A stretch of DNA of 64,000 nt, from contig CP075494.1 of assembly GCA_021613535.1 (NCBI GenBank), forward strand, positions 3,968,001-4,032,000, written 5' to 3'. This stretch comes from Adineta vaga. Its lineage: Eukaryota; Rotifera. Below, piece after piece: positions 35,549-46,880 of this stretch. Positions within the stretch are counted from its first letter, which is position 1. Each line of letters begins with the position of its first letter. The notes below the pieces were generated by a model. It made no database searches, was not told where the DNA came from, and worked only from the letters and a program-made list of their open reading frames with translations. The translations under genes and the position numbers were made by a program.

Positions 35549-36010
35549 CTAACATCCTGCTGGGATGGCTTTAATTATTGTAACATTGAAAAGAGGTGCA
35601 TCCGGATTGAATATCTCATCAACATTTTCATTCATTGCGTCACAACAAGAGTGACAACACACAGTATCATCACAAGCTTTACGAGTGATTAAAGCAGCCG
35701 CACGAAGCTCTTGAGCAGCAAGACGTTGTGCTTCCAAATTAACTTTTGCAATCTCCTGATAGACAGCAGCATTTTCAGGATCTTCTTTAGCAGCCTCAGC
35801 AAGTTCTTTATTAGCTTCATTCACAGCTAATTTAAATGCTTGAGAACTAATACGAAGAGTATCAAGAGCTATTTTAACTGCTTCGCAAGCATTTATAGGT
35901 GCACCACAGCCACAATTGACTGTTGTTGTTAGTATCGTTGTTTGTGTGTTGGCAAAGACAATGATAGCCATGATTATTGACAGCCAGTAAACTGTTGTAG
36001 ATTGAACCAT
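35549..36010 (-). CDS. Small secreted helical Cys-containing protein
   Basis: 153 residues, single exon. The start at 36010 begins a good signal peptide (VYWLSIIMAIIVFANTQT); an upstream in-frame ATG would add 25 hydrophilic residues before it. The mature part has two Cys clusters (NCGCGAPINAC and CCHSCC) flanking about 80 residues of uninterrupted, Ala/Glu-rich helix (FKLAVNEANKELAEAAKEDP, VNLEAQRLAAQELRAAALIT), probably a helical hairpin closed by disulfides. I do not recognise the family. A TATA-like word lies near 36095-36105 in minus orientation. Confidence 0.6.
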   Translation of the reverse strand: MVQSTTVYWLSIIMAIIVFANTQTTILTTTVNCGCGAPINACEAVKIALDTLRISSQAFKLAVNEANKELAEAAKEDPENAAVYQEIAKVNLEAQRLAAQELRAAALITRKACDDTVCCHSCCDAMNENVDEIFNPDAPLFNVTIIKAIPAGC

Positions 36011-36646
36011 ATTTTTGTATTGCCGTGTGGTAGTTAATGATGAATGAGAACGTATTCGAATGATGTTTTGTTTCTGATATAACAACTATTTATACATATA
36101 TTTTATACACAAAGGGGTGAAGCCTATATTTCGTTCTTTTACTTCCTAGGATCAGTGAAGTATGAAGGTTAAAACCAAATGAAAAAAAATATCGCATTGA
36201 TGATTTAAGTTTCAAAAGCAAGTGAAAACCTACTGTTTATGGCAAAAGAAAGGAAGTCTATTTTTTTCTTAGATAATTCCACAATGGTTAGAAAATGTTT
36301 TTTTTTATCTATGGGCATAAAATGACGATAGAGTTGAATCAATATTTGTTTCTTTTGAGTATGACCTTGAAACAGATTACATTTTTTATGCATTGATGAT
36401 GATGATCGAAGGACTGACAAAATACCTACTTGTCTAATTAATTACGTATAATAATAAAAAATATTTTCTTAATGAGATGTAACGACTCGTCGAGTTAGTT
36501 GGAAATTTTGTTACAATAACAAAAAAATATAATCCAAAGTAATATTTATGATACAGATCAAAGGAAGTAAAGATTGATAATCGTTGCATCGGTATAAAAT
36601 AGAGAGAATATTCACGATTTTTATTATAGATATATTTATTTTTACT
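36011..36646. other. Intergenic between divergent genes
   Basis: An ORF at 36205-36420 on the minus strand has no family features. Nothing else is seen. Confidence 0.4.
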
Positions 36647-37310
36647 ATGAACGTTGGGTAAATAGTATACACATTGATTTAGTATGTATTTATGTTGATA
36701 TGAATATATTTTGTTTTTGTAGTCTCATTGTGTTCTGTGCCGGTAGTGCGATTGTACTCAGTATTGGAGTAACAGTTGTGGTTTCTCTCATTCCAGTTTA
36801 TTTACAAAAGGATGTTAGTTCTTTAGGCAGTGAGTAAAAAATGATTTTTTTTTAAATTGAATATAATCTGTTTGTACTAGATGTAAAAGGAACATCATTT
36901 AGCATGAATTATAATATTAACTCAGGAAATCTTGCGACTGGTGAACTTTCCACAACACTACGTGATGGAATTGTCACACAAGTAAAAACAATGTTTAATT
37001 CTTTAAAAATATTGCTAATCTATTATTTCTCAGTTATCTAAGCTTGTAGATCAGAAGGTAACAGTTAAATTAACTTCAGCGCTGATTAAAAATAAAGCAT
37101 CAAAAAGGTAAGATTCGAAATGTATAAATTGAAAATTGATTTATGTTTCTTCTCAGATCGTTGTTTCGTCGTCAAACTACCCCATCTCAAACCCTTGAAC
37201 TACGTGGAACTATTGACGGACAAAACGAATGCTCCAAAATATGCACAAACAATGCTGCAAAAACGTTTCAATCACGTCTATGTACTACACAACTTACTTT
37301 AATTCAATAA
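36647..37310 (+). CDS. Small single-pass membrane/secreted protein, five exons
   Basis: Exons 36647-36657, 36723-36829, 36881-36981, 37034-37107, 37157-37310 join in frame to 148 residues; introns are 49-65 bp with GT-AG ends. The first exon codes only three full residues. A hydrophobic N-terminal helix (IVFCAGSAIVLSIGVTVVVSL) can be a signal anchor. The rest (DGIVTQLSKLVDQKVTVKLT, then NECSKICTNNAAKTF) is polar with three cysteines. It is too broken up to appear as an ORF of useful size, but all five exons keep one frame, which is strong support for a real gene. The family is unknown. Confidence 0.6.
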
Positions 37311-38083
37311 ACATTTTTCTATTACATTTCTACTAATTCCACTAGTTGCAAGGACTGACAGCGCAATCGCTATGAGTATCATACTACTATCATAAGACTA
37401 TATGATAGAAATTAGCATTTACGCGTTGAAAGTAAGAGAGTAAGTCATGGCAATTCCTCCGTCAGTCCTTGCAAACACTCACTAATTTTATATATATTCT
37501 GATTAAACTAGAAATAAAACAAACCTTTTAACTTCAATATTAGAAAGTGTGTGTGAGCATGTGAGTCCGAGTTCAAGTCTATGATAACAATGGAAATAAA
37601 CAACAGGGAATTATTTTGTATAGATTTTAATGCTAACAATCAATTGAAAGTAGTAAAATTCTTGAAATTTGCGTATTTTTTAGGAGAACATAGGTTGAAT
37701 AAATAGGAGAAATCGTACGATTATCAACACTAGTTTTTAAATAAATAATTCATATCTTCGTCAACTGCTTGTTCCTTTTGCGTATATTTCATTTTGTATT
37801 CATGTGGAACATTAATGAGACAAATGTAAACTTTATGCTTTCTATGTACTTTTTTCTATTTTAAAGGGTACATAGGTAACATAGTAGAACGATAAATAAA
37901 TATTCATCGATTCTGATCACGACCAGAACATAAAAAATATTAAATGATAATGAATAAAAAAAAAATTACACGTCGACGCCCATATATTCCATTATATATA
38001 TACTATGTAACATCAATGTTTAAAAAAATTATATTTTATTTGATCTCTCGGGCTATATATACTGGTTAAACATATGTATTAAA
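37311..38083. other. Intergenic with a MITE-like element
   Basis: Holds the inverted-repeat element at 37346-37474 and a GTGTGTGTGAGCATGTGAGT stretch at about 37547-37567. A CTATATATACTGG box at about 38051-38063 lies 20-30 bp before the next start codon and may be its TATA element. Confidence 0.4.
37346..37474. mobile_element. 129-bp MITE-like inverted-repeat element
   Basis: The ends are perfect 14-bp inverted repeats, TTGCAAGGACTGAC and GTCAGTCCTTGCAA, with weaker pairing further in. The flanking bases (ACTAG left, ACACT right) do not give a clear target duplication, so the superfamily cannot be set. Confidence 0.5.
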
Positions 38084-39079
38084 ATGAAATTTAATCGAGT
38101 TAGTATTGATTTTGATCGTGAAAATAATGATATAACATCTCCATTATTTCCTTATCCATTTATTTTTCGTAATCAACAACAATTAAAAGAATATATTTGG
38201 CATTACTTAACCAAAAATAAAGTACTTTATGGTATCAAACTTGTATTGGGAGTATTGACATTAGTATTACCATTATTAAATGTTTTTATGGTTTATCGAA
38301 GTGTAGTTTTTCAACGAGAAGATTTTGCAGATGTTTATTCAGTTTTTCATTCTATTATATTCTATGGTGAATTTGTTTTAGTTCACGTTCTTGTATTTGG
38401 TACTCTCATCGCGTTTCTCTATCGTAAATTCAAAAACAATCAATCAATATGTTCAAACAAAGGTGAATGGATCAATCTTCTTGATATGGAGATCACTTTC
38501 ATGGCATTCAATATGATCAAATTAATTCCAATCATATCATTGAATAGTTTCAATCTTCTCATGAAACAAATCTCAATATGTGCACCTATTTTCTTAAGAT
38601 ACTCTCGATCATCTCAAATCGTAACATTTTCTCTACTGACTTTATTTATTTTGATGGAATTAGTAGTTGTTATTATTTTACTTTTATCGATTAGTCTTGT
38701 GAAAGTTTATCAAGTATCATTTGTAGGAGAAAAATTAAATCCACTTGTTTGGACACATAATCAATGGTTATTGTTTATTGGTTTTGCTGCCAATATTATC
38801 AATATAACTGATACTCCAACTGTCAGTCAATTATCATTCATGTGGGATATAACAAATAAAACATGGTCAGATGATGTGAATATGTGGTTCATAGATGAAT
38901 TTGCAAGAAAACGAAAAACTTACATTCTTGATGAAATATGTGAAAAACTTGGTTTTGTTAAAGGATTTCTTTGGGTTCGAACAATGTCAGCTATCGATTT
39001 ACATTGTATTGTACGTTTACCACCATCACCACATCCACTACCACTACCATCTATCGAACAATCTTTTTCTCATATCTAA
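38084..39079 (+). CDS. Multipass membrane protein, duplicated (copy B)
   Basis: 331 residues, intronless. The membrane topology and tail are as in copy A at 32897-33877. Long stretches of hundreds of bases differ by only a handful of silent changes, while the first 20 codons and the upstream DNA differ clearly, and the end has an extra Pro/His/Ser run (PPSPHPLPLPS). That pattern suggests either a recent duplication with replaced ends or gene conversion of the body. It is followed after 8 bp by a hairpin repeat related to the one behind copy A. Function unknown. Confidence 0.72.
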   Translation: MKFNRVSIDFDRENNDITSPLFPYPFIFRNQQQLKEYIWHYLTKNKVLYGIKLVLGVLTLVLPLLNVFMVYRSVVFQREDFADVYSVFHSIIFYGEFVLVHVLVFGTLIAFLYRKFKNNQSICSNKGEWINLLDMEITFMAFNMIKLIPIISLNSFNLLMKQISICAPIFLRYSRSSQIVTFSLLTLFILMELVVVIILLLSISLVKVYQVSFVGEKLNPLVWTHNQWLLFIGFAANIINITDTPTVSQLSFMWDITNKTWSDDVNMWFIDEFARKRKTYILDEICEKLGFVKGFLWVRTMSAIDLHCIVRLPPSPHPLPLPSIEQSFSHI

Positions 39080-39757
39080 TACACTTTTAAACGTATGAAC
39101 GAAGATGAGTAGCGTTTCGTCAGCTACATTCACATCTTCAAGTGCATATAACTTTTGCCAACGTAGAATGTTCGTTTTCTTGACATTATATATGGTGAAT
39201 GATATATCCAGAATATTTTTGTCTCTGTGAACTTTCAATTGTAAATAAACACCTGAAAGGTGATTCCCATATTTTCTCTTCTTTCAACTATAATATTATT
39301 CAGTTGGTCTACTCTTTTTTCAGCAAAAAGACGTGTAGTTAGTTCAATTCTAGAGCGTTGTGACTTAATATTGTCATTTTTGACAGCTGACAGAAAATAT
39401 AAGCGTACTTAGAACTATGAAAACTCTACCGAAATGAATATCGATGTAATAAAAAGAAGGTGAAATGACAGAGATTTATGGTGCATTGGTTTCTCGACTT
39501 TTCAAACAAGTGAGGAATAAATCACTTCTGCATTTTATTTTACAATACGAACATTTCTGTTAATATCATTGCTGTGACAGTAATTGGATCTTGTCATTAT
39601 CAGTATGTCATAGTTTGATAAAGCGTAATCCTCTCCAAACACATTGATTAATGTGAAACGTTGATTCTCGGTTGAAATGACGTAGATTCTCATCTATCTG
39701 GATGAGTGAAAAAAAAACATCTGAATAATTTTTTTATTAAGTAAAAAGAATTCAACT
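39080..39757. other. Intergenic with hairpin repeat
   Basis: Contains the repeat at 39088-39142; otherwise nothing is recognised. Confidence 0.4.
39088..39142. repeat. Dispersed hairpin repeat, 3' of copy B
   Basis: Shares TATGAACGAAGATGAGTAGC with the repeat behind copy A, then TCAGCTACATTCACATCTTC and AAG. It was probably duplicated together with the gene. Confidence 0.6.
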
Positions 39758-40747
39758 ATGTCGGCTGATGAGGAAATTCTTCGTCTTCAAACAATCTCGA
39801 AAGTTTTTGAGGGTCATGTAATGCTCGCTCTTATTGTCATAGGGACAGTGGGCAATTTATTGAATATTTTTGTTTTCATACGTCTTAAAATACTTCGTCA
39901 AATGCCAAATTCTATCTTCATGATTGGTTCATTCATTGGCAGTCTAATATTATTATGGTCATCTCGTGTTCCTCGTTGCATACTTAACCTCACCGGGATT
40001 GATCCACTCGTAGGTTCAATTGTCTATTGTAAAATTCGATGGTTGTTTGGACGTTGGGGTCTCAACATGCCCTTTACGTGCATCTGTTTAGCAAGTATCG
40101 ATCGTTTTTTGATAACTTCACGCAATGTACGTTATCGTCGTTATTTTACTCTACAACGAGCTTACATTATGGTGATCACATTTAGTCTTGTTTATTTAGC
40201 CATCTGTATTCCAGATGCTATTTACTATTCGGTGTATTCATGTATAGCATCAGCTAAAGATCGTGCTATGTACAAAGATTTCATTACTTATTTTAATTTG
40301 ATTGTCACCAATATTTTGTCAATGACCGTTCTCGGTACTTTTGGTTTACTTACATGGTACAATCTTTGGTCCACGAGAGGTGTTGGGCGTAATCATCTGC
40401 AACATCAAGTTAATAAAATGATGGTTATTGAATTTACTATGGCATTTATTACTACATTACCCAATTTTACATACAACATTTATTCTCAAGCTACTCAATC
40501 AATAGTAAAATCTCAATTAAGATTAGCACAAGACAGCTTTTGGTCAACTGTTAGTGTTATAATAAGTTTTACAATTCATATAGGAACATTCTACATGTAT
40601 ATGATTGTGTCTCCTGCATATAGACGAAACGTACGAACAGCTTTGTGTTTTAAAAAACAAAATCATATTTCGACACAACAAATACAAATACAAAATGGAA
40701 GAACAGGTCAAACTATCGGCACCATTGCTACTCGTAATCGTTCATAA
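39758..40747 (+). CDS. Rhodopsin-type GPCR, single exon
   Basis: 329 residues. TM1 holds VIGTVGNLLNIFVF with Gly-Asn. ECL1/TM3 has a conserved Cys (IVYCKIRWL). TM3 ends LASIDRFLITSRNVRYRR, close to the canonical Asp-Arg-Tyr. TM6 has ITTLPNFTYNIY. The TM7 end is MYMIVSPAYRRNV, followed by a polar Gln-rich tail. It is the most typical receptor in the window and resembles the FMRFamide/peptide-receptor-like set expanded in bdelloids. Plasma membrane; ligand unknown. Confidence 0.82.
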   Translation: MSADEEILRLQTISKVFEGHVMLALIVIGTVGNLLNIFVFIRLKILRQMPNSIFMIGSFIGSLILLWSSRVPRCILNLTGIDPLVGSIVYCKIRWLFGRWGLNMPFTCICLASIDRFLITSRNVRYRRYFTLQRAYIMVITFSLVYLAICIPDAIYYSVYSCIASAKDRAMYKDFITYFNLIVTNILSMTVLGTFGLLTWYNLWSTRGVGRNHLQHQVNKMMVIEFTMAFITTLPNFTYNIYSQATQSIVKSQLRLAQDSFWSTVSVIISFTIHIGTFYMYMIVSPAYRRNVRTALCFKKQNHISTQQIQIQNGRTGQTIGTIATRNRS

Positions 40748-40997
40748 TTAATTAAACAATCACCTTTTTCGGTTCAAAATTTTGCCTTTCGAAACAATTT
40801 TTTGTTTGAAATAAAATTTCAAAAAATGATTCTTCATTGTATTCGTTTTTTTCCTATGCAATTCATTATCAGTCACCTTGTTGTTAAATTCTGTGTATTG
40901 CATCAGCAATTGCGCAAGAATTACATCATTACAGTTCGATGTATATATTCAGCTAATTTGAAGATTTCATTCATTTTATAACTATTTCTTATTGTAT

Positions 40998-41422
40998 ATG
41001 ACAAATGACGACTTAACTCAATTTCGTTCAGCCGATCCGTTCGCCAATACGACTGCAGAGGATGCGTCGAATATTGGAAACGGTGGAGCAATTGGTCAAC
41101 GTAGCTCGAATACAGTTCATATTCGTATTCAACAACAAAATCGTACAAAAAATGTCACTACCATTCAAGTAAGTTTTTTCTATTTCTTGTAAATCATTGA
41201 TTCCATGTTCGATTTTGCACATAGGGTATAGATGAACAATTTGATAAACGGCTACTTTTGCGTGATTTCAAAAAGAACTTTGCATGTAATGGTACTATTG
41301 CGAAAGTTAAAGAATACGGTGAAGTTATTCAATTACAAGGTGATAAACGACTTGATGTGAGTCAATTTCTGACAGACGTGAAGATGTATTCAGCCGATCA
41401 AATTAAAGTTCACGGTTTTTGA
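40998..41422 (+). CDS. EIF1: Translation initiation factor eIF1 (SUI1)
   Basis: Two exons: 40998-41168 and 41225-41422, 122 residues. It matches eukaryotic eIF1 end to end: SADPFANT, VHIRIQQQNRTKNVTTIQ, then after the intron FKKNFACNGT, EYGEVIQLQGDKR and the invariant C-terminus QIKVHGF. eIF1 binds the 40S subunit near the P site and enforces start-codon selection in the cytosol. The start is the ATG after TTGT; the 20-residue extension is as usual for animals. This is the one clear housekeeping gene of the window and anchors the sequence as eukaryotic and animal-like. Confidence 0.96.
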
Positions 41423-41567
41423 ATTTACTCTTGCTTGTACTATGGGTGTGATTGAATTATTTTCATGTAATCTTTATCCACCTCCGAAAAGAATATGATA
41501 TCTAATTTATGTTTCAATTAATAAAAATCTTTTTTATTTGAATATTATAGATATAGAATGTTTTTAT

Positions 41568-42038
41568 TTATATATATTGTTGTATAATCGCATTGATAAG
41601 ATGTTTGATATGTTCATCCATGATTTGTTGATTAACGATTTGTTGAATGAATTGAAGTAATTCTTTGTTACCTTGTAAATCGGCTGTTACTGGAATTTTC
41701 ATATCGGAAAAAAATGTTTTGCAACTTTCACCTCCTGCTTTTAATTTATTCTTATTCTCTTGTTTCATAAAATAAGCGAATGTACGTGGCAAATATTCTT
41801 GTACTTGTAGTTGTTGTCGTTCATTTAACATTTCTTGCATACGATCGAGAAAACTCGCAGCTGGACCCGGTCGTGTTTCGATAATTTCACACACTATTGC
41901 AACGGCATCATGATTCGAGTTTAGATTTGAAAGTTTGAATGAATTTGATAGACCAAATGTGAGACACAACTATGAACATATGTTTTCATTTTGTTTTCAA
42001 ATAAGAACTGCACTTACAATAAGAACGATTATATTCAT
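41568..42038 (-). CDS. Small secreted helical protein
   Basis: Two exons on the minus strand: 42038-42018 and 41969-41568, 140 residues. The seven-residue first exon completes a signal peptide (MNIIVLILCLTFGLSNSF), which supports the splice. The mature protein is predicted to be all helix (SFLDRMQEMLNERQQLQVQE, ELLQFIQQIVNQQIMDEHIK) with two cysteines. No family is recognised; it is small, abundant in Gln and likely extracellular. Confidence 0.6.
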
Positions 42039-42394
42039 GATTGATTACAGTAGATAATGATTTCTTTTTTTGAATAAAATATTGTTGATTCTGTTGGCAT
42101 ATATATAGATAGATACACCTTCTCAATTGCAATTATTTGTCTATGGATAATAATCAAAGATATACAACAATCGATTATGACTAATGTATTCGAATCATAC
42201 TATTGACGCATCATATGTTTCAATTTCAAAATGAATAATAGTAATCTATATACATTGTTGTTTTCTAGAATAAATAGTTGCTTTGATATGATTGATTTGA
42301 AATATAATTTATTTTGATTATATAGTGGAAAACAACAATTTTGATACAAAACGTGTAGAATGTGGTTGAGATAAAAAGTATTCTATATTCACGT
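42039..42394. other. Intergenic, nothing recognised
   Basis: AT-rich gap between two minus-strand genes. Confidence 0.4.
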
Positions 42395-43402
42395 TTACGC
42401 ACACCTAACCTTTGTTAAAGTCTTCGTAACAGGTTGTTGAGGAGCATTAACTCGTCTATTCCGTCGCCTACAATAATGGATGATCTTTCTTATTCGATCA
42501 CGTAAGTGTGTTATCGTACTAATGCAGGCAAATGGAATAAAAAAGATTATCCAATTGGAAAAGAACCCAGCATATCGGGTATATATTGTTGCTATATTTG
42601 ATGAAAAGCCAATTAAACGTGCAGTACCCACAATTGTAAGAGGTAAATACAAAATAAAAAAGAGCGATGTAACAGACAAGAGTTGAAGAGTCATTTTCCG
42701 ATGCTTACGCCAGTCTATGTATCGCTGTAAACGACGCTTTTGAAAGACGACGCGTAAAATAAGAAAAAAGCTGCCAAATCCAATCATCGAAGATGACAAT
42801 AGTCCACCAGTCATAAATTCATATATATTGAAAGCTTTACTCTCGTATATACAACTGTAATAACCACAATAGGGAACAAAATAAGAAAATCCTCTATTGC
42901 AATTATTCATAGGAGTAACAATACCATAAAGTAATATACCATAAGTAACGATAAATGCTAATGGTATGTAATGAATAAGCCAACGTCTCTTCTTTGTTGC
43001 AATCCATCCACTATGAAATATTAAAATATGTCGTTCTATTGATGCCCATCCCATAAGTTTTGCTACTGTACTATATATAGTTGTATCAATAAATTTCCAA
43101 ACCATACAAAATGCTGGCGTTGGAATCCATACAACTTCAAACATATAAACTTGCAATATCCACGGAGCAACTGTCATATCCCATATAAGACATATAGAAA
43201 GAAGAACAATCATCACATGATTTTGAAGACCACGACGAAGAGTTGAATCTAATAATAAGTGACCAAGAACGAACAGACAACAAGCTATTGATAAGATATC
43301 TGAAATGAGCAATAACCATACACGACCAGTGTATGATATAGCAATACCATCATTGAATACAAATTTTAATGTATCAACAGAATTGTTGCTTGATGCCGAC
43401 AT
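42395..43402 (-). CDS. Rhodopsin-type GPCR, single exon
   Basis: 335 residues from the ATG at 43402 (MSASSNNSVDTLKF); the frame is open 33 codons further upstream but without a better start. Seven membrane segments; TM3 ends GWASIERHILIFHSGWIATK, with Glu-Arg-His for Asp-Arg-Tyr. ECL2 has paired cysteines (NNCNRG, PYCGYYSCIY). TM6 is FFILYLPLTIVGTARLIGF, TM7 IIFFIPFACIST, and the tail is rich in arginine (YCRRRNRRV). It is a divergent peptide-receptor-like GPCR of the bdelloid type. Confidence 0.8.
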   Translation of the reverse strand: MSASSNNSVDTLKFVFNDGIAISYTGRVWLLLISDILSIACCLFVLGHLLLDSTLRRGLQNHVMIVLLSICLIWDMTVAPWILQVYMFEVVWIPTPAFCMVWKFIDTTIYSTVAKLMGWASIERHILIFHSGWIATKKRRWLIHYIPLAFIVTYGILLYGIVTPMNNCNRGFSYFVPYCGYYSCIYESKAFNIYEFMTGGLLSSSMIGFGSFFLILRVVFQKRRLQRYIDWRKHRKMTLQLLSVTSLFFILYLPLTIVGTARLIGFSSNIATIYTRYAGFFSNWIIFFIPFACISTITHLRDRIRKIIHYCRRRNRRVNAPQQPVTKTLTKVRCA

Positions 43403-44359
43403 TCTTCGAAGTACAGAATATACAAATGAATGGTGTATCAACATAAAGTGCTGCTTGTTAAATATAAAAGTCAAAACGATATTGTTAATGATGTAGATCA
43501 TTAGTGTGGAATATCAAACAATCAAATTAAATAAGCGGTATGCATATTCATTAGTATTTTGAAATTTGGTCTTTGGATGTTACTAAAATAAATTCAATCA
43601 TTAAATACGTTTTGAAAATAAAAATATGTATCTTGTTGTGAAATAAGAACTATATCGACTTTTTCTATACTTCTTAATAGAATCAACCATGATTGATACA
43701 AAGAAAGCTATTATTTCAATTTTCGATTCTTTGTCGTTTCCGTAAATTATGCAATTTAATGTACTTTCTTGTAGATGATGATATACAAAGTGAAAATGAA
43801 AGTATAAAAGATATGTGATAGACGAAATTATAGCTATATAATAGTATGACTATGATGATTATGAGAAAATGATTTCGAGAATAATATCGGACAATTTCAT
43901 AGAACATTACTTTTTTATCTGTTAATGACTTTCACAAATACTGTGGCGGCTTAATTTTCCTTTATAATATATCACGAATTTAACTATAATGGTTGATTAA
44001 AAAATCTTTGATCTTTTAAATTATTGAACTATAAAAAAATAAACTAATGAGTTTTTCCATTTATTATGTAAATCAGGTCACCACTTATAAATATGAAAAA
44101 GAATATTGTGCTATATACATATACAACAAAAACAATTTTTTAATATTAGCTCGCTTGTATATTATATCCTCTTTTTATTCCTGTTAATGAATTTCTAATG
44201 TATGACCTCTTTGGTTTTTATAATAAATATTTGTTGAATCCTTAAAACAAGGCATCACATAACACTGATTGCTGTTAGAATAACTTTTAAATTATAAAGA
44301 GTACCTTTTTTGTTTTATTTTAATACGAAATTTTGGGTACTAAATATATTAATAAAAGC
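43403..44359. other. Intergenic, nothing recognised
   Basis: About 1 kb of AT-rich sequence. A minus-strand ORF at 43716-43907 has no family features. Confidence 0.4.
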
Positions 44360-44708
44360 TCAAGATGCAAAAATAATTGTAATAATTAATATTTGATATA
44401 ACAGCATAAGAAACAATTGATGATTATTGGAACGTAAACGTGCACTTCGTCTATGTTCTTCTCTTGGAACAAGACGATTACGACTTAAACGCGAACATTT
44501 AAATATGTTAATATACCGAAAATACTTGTAAATACAATGAGCATGAATTTGTAAGTAGTGTCCGACGAATAGATATGGCGATATTAAAAACATTTCCAAT
44601 TGTTCCAAAAGCAATAGCAATGACTGAATTAAGACGATTCATCCAAAGTGTAATTGTATTCAAAAATAAAAGAATATGAATAAATGAGTAAAATATCAAG
44701 CGTCTCAA
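44360..44708 (-). pseudogene. GPCR remnant with TM2-TM5 deleted
   Basis: The minus strand first reads LNSVIAIAFGTIGNVFNIAI then SIRRTLLTNSCS, a GPCR TM1 with Gly-Asn. Almost at once, in another frame, it reads SRLSRNRLVPREEHRRSARL then FLMLLYQILIITII, which is a third loop and TM6. The four helices between are missing and the frame is broken, so this is a deletion relic of a receptor gene. Confidence 0.55.
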
Positions 44709-44709
44709 T

Positions 44710-45374
44710 TTTGTGAGAACTTTAAATACCGAAGTTAATTAATATAAAAATTGAGTAAAGGCCAAAGTAACAGGTCGTCATCATGAAAAAAAAGAATCTA
44801 CGTTTAGTGGCATTGTCTGGAAATAGCTAGATGTAAAATATATTTGATGCGATGAAGGCAAAAGACCTGTCTAATCTGTGCATGATGAAATTTATCATAA
44901 AGCTTTTTTCAATTTCATGATTTCGTCAGAGTATAATTAAAAATTCTTTTGTTATTTATTAATCCATATTTCATTAGTAACAAACTTATGTAGTACAGAT
45001 TTGTAAAACTATTGAAGTATGCAATGATATGAAAGAGATTGAAAATATGAGATTTGAAGTGATTACGTAAGATGGAATCTTGAAGATGAAGATGTACACG
45101 AATGAAAGAAATTACCATACGAGATATTTTACAATACGATTACCTTTACATGTTTATATTTGTGTAATAGAAATGAGTAATACAATTTCATTTTGTCTAA
45201 TCGATATATCACCTACTGATGATATTTCTGATATGTACGAAAGATTTAAAAAAAAACTTTGTCTACAGTTTCTTCTATATTCGTGTGCCTTTGTTCGAAG
45301 AAAACAAATGAGCTATGACTAATCACATTGATATGCGATAAAAAGTTATATTCTATGTATGTTTTATTTCTTCA
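44710..45374. other. Intergenic, nothing recognised
   Basis: Overlapping short ORFs on both strands near 44915-45322 have no family features. Confidence 0.35.
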
Positions 45375-45608
45375 ATGCAAGATTTGAATCGCAGTGTAAC
45401 TGAAGATAGAGATGTCAACAATCGAAATGATTTATCACATGAATTTGATGCAAAACATCCTAGTTTAGAAAATCATCAGAATCAGCGTACTTCCATCAGC
45501 GGAACTAATCCATCATTTGTAACATTCGATGATCTTAGTAATTTTCAGAAACTAGATATGATTGTAACAAATTCAAGATCAAACGACGTATCGATTTTTC
45601 ATAACTAA
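45375..45608 (+). pseudogene. FG-GAP/VCBS repeat fragment
   Basis: The end of this open stretch (GTNPSFVTFDDLSN, KLDMIVTNSRSNDVSIF) matches the integrin-type FG-GAP/VCBS repeat that recurs many times in large bdelloid surface proteins. Only one unit is present, with no leader and no further repeats, so it looks like a displaced piece. Confidence 0.45.
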
Positions 45609-45892
45609 TATTAATTATCAATGAGCAATGTTTCATATGTATTGGCTAATTTCCTTTGTACGTGCACAATTTATTTGATTTGCAAATTTGACTTCCTCTT
45701 TCCAGTATACTGAGTGAAACATTTTCATTCTCTATTTGTTGTCAAAATGAATCACGAAGGAGGTAAACTTACAACAGAATCTTCCGTTCTTCTCTTACGG
45801 CGTTAGTATACTAGAAAAAGATATTGTTTTTATTCCAACTTCAGTGAAATTGAAAATATTTCAAAGATTTTTGTTTGGTATTGATTCATACA

Positions 45893-46880
45893 ATGACTGA
45901 CCAAAAAATGTAAGTATTGACAAAAACAAAACAGCTTCAAAAATCATATTTCTTATCGTTATTACATAGACTGTCAATAAGTTCTTTTGAAGATTTATCT
46001 AATGAAATTCTTTATGACATATTCGAATATCTTGACATTTTTAACTTATACCAAATATCACATTTGAACATTCGGTTTCGTAATCTTTTATATCATGCAT
46101 CATTTTTTCTCAAATATCAATGATACATTGACAAATTTACCAAATCTTTCTTTTGAGTCATTTGAAAATCTTATAAAATTAATCTGTAAACAATTGCAAA
46201 TATTTCGTTCCACTTCACCAAATCGAACTTTCTTCGATACTGATGAACGGGGACGATTGAGGATTCGACAACAAATCAATTGTTTTACTTCATCATTTTG
46301 GTTTGAACGACAATCGATAGTTAAAATACAGATTAATAATGCTCAGAATATTATTTATCTAATTCAACTACGAAAACAAGAGAAAAACAAATCTACAAAT
46401 GCATATTGTGTTACACTACATCTTTCAGATCGATGAAATCAATTATTCGTTGATTTTGTTACATATCTTGATAGTAATATGACCATAACTTATTTAAATA
46501 CTGATCGAAAAGAGATATTTCTTCTAACATTACTTAAACTTCTACAAGGTTTATCTTTATTATCATCACATTTGGCGAATGAATATACTAAACGAACAGA
46601 AATGATTTCTAACATATCGAAAAACAATAAAATTCGAAGAATTATTCTTCCAAAAGTGTGTGATATGGTAGAAATTGATCTTTTTATTAATCTTTGTCCT
46701 TGTATGGAGTATCTACATATTGAACATATGTCTCGAACAGATCTTTTGTCTTTATTATGATTTATTTCAACAAAACAACATAAGAATTATATTTCTTATA
46801 TTCGTCTATTTATTAATTGTAGAATTACATGTACCAATAGTGTAATAAGTATTCTTTTCTTGAAAATAGGTTTGTTATAT
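45893..46880 (+). pseudogene. F-box/LRR pseudogene
   Basis: Exon 45893-45909 plus an intron to 45969 leads in frame into a good F-box (FEDLSNEILYDIFEYLDIFN, then LNIRFRNLL). Near 46110-46125 the frame shifts. Downstream, FENLIKLICKQLQIF, KNNKIRRIILPKVCDMVEID and NLCPCMEYLHIEHM are family-typical C-terminal blocks, but TGA codons at 46434 and 46758 interrupt them. It is a recognisable but broken member of the same family as the intact gene at 5.0-6.7 kb. Confidence 0.65.
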
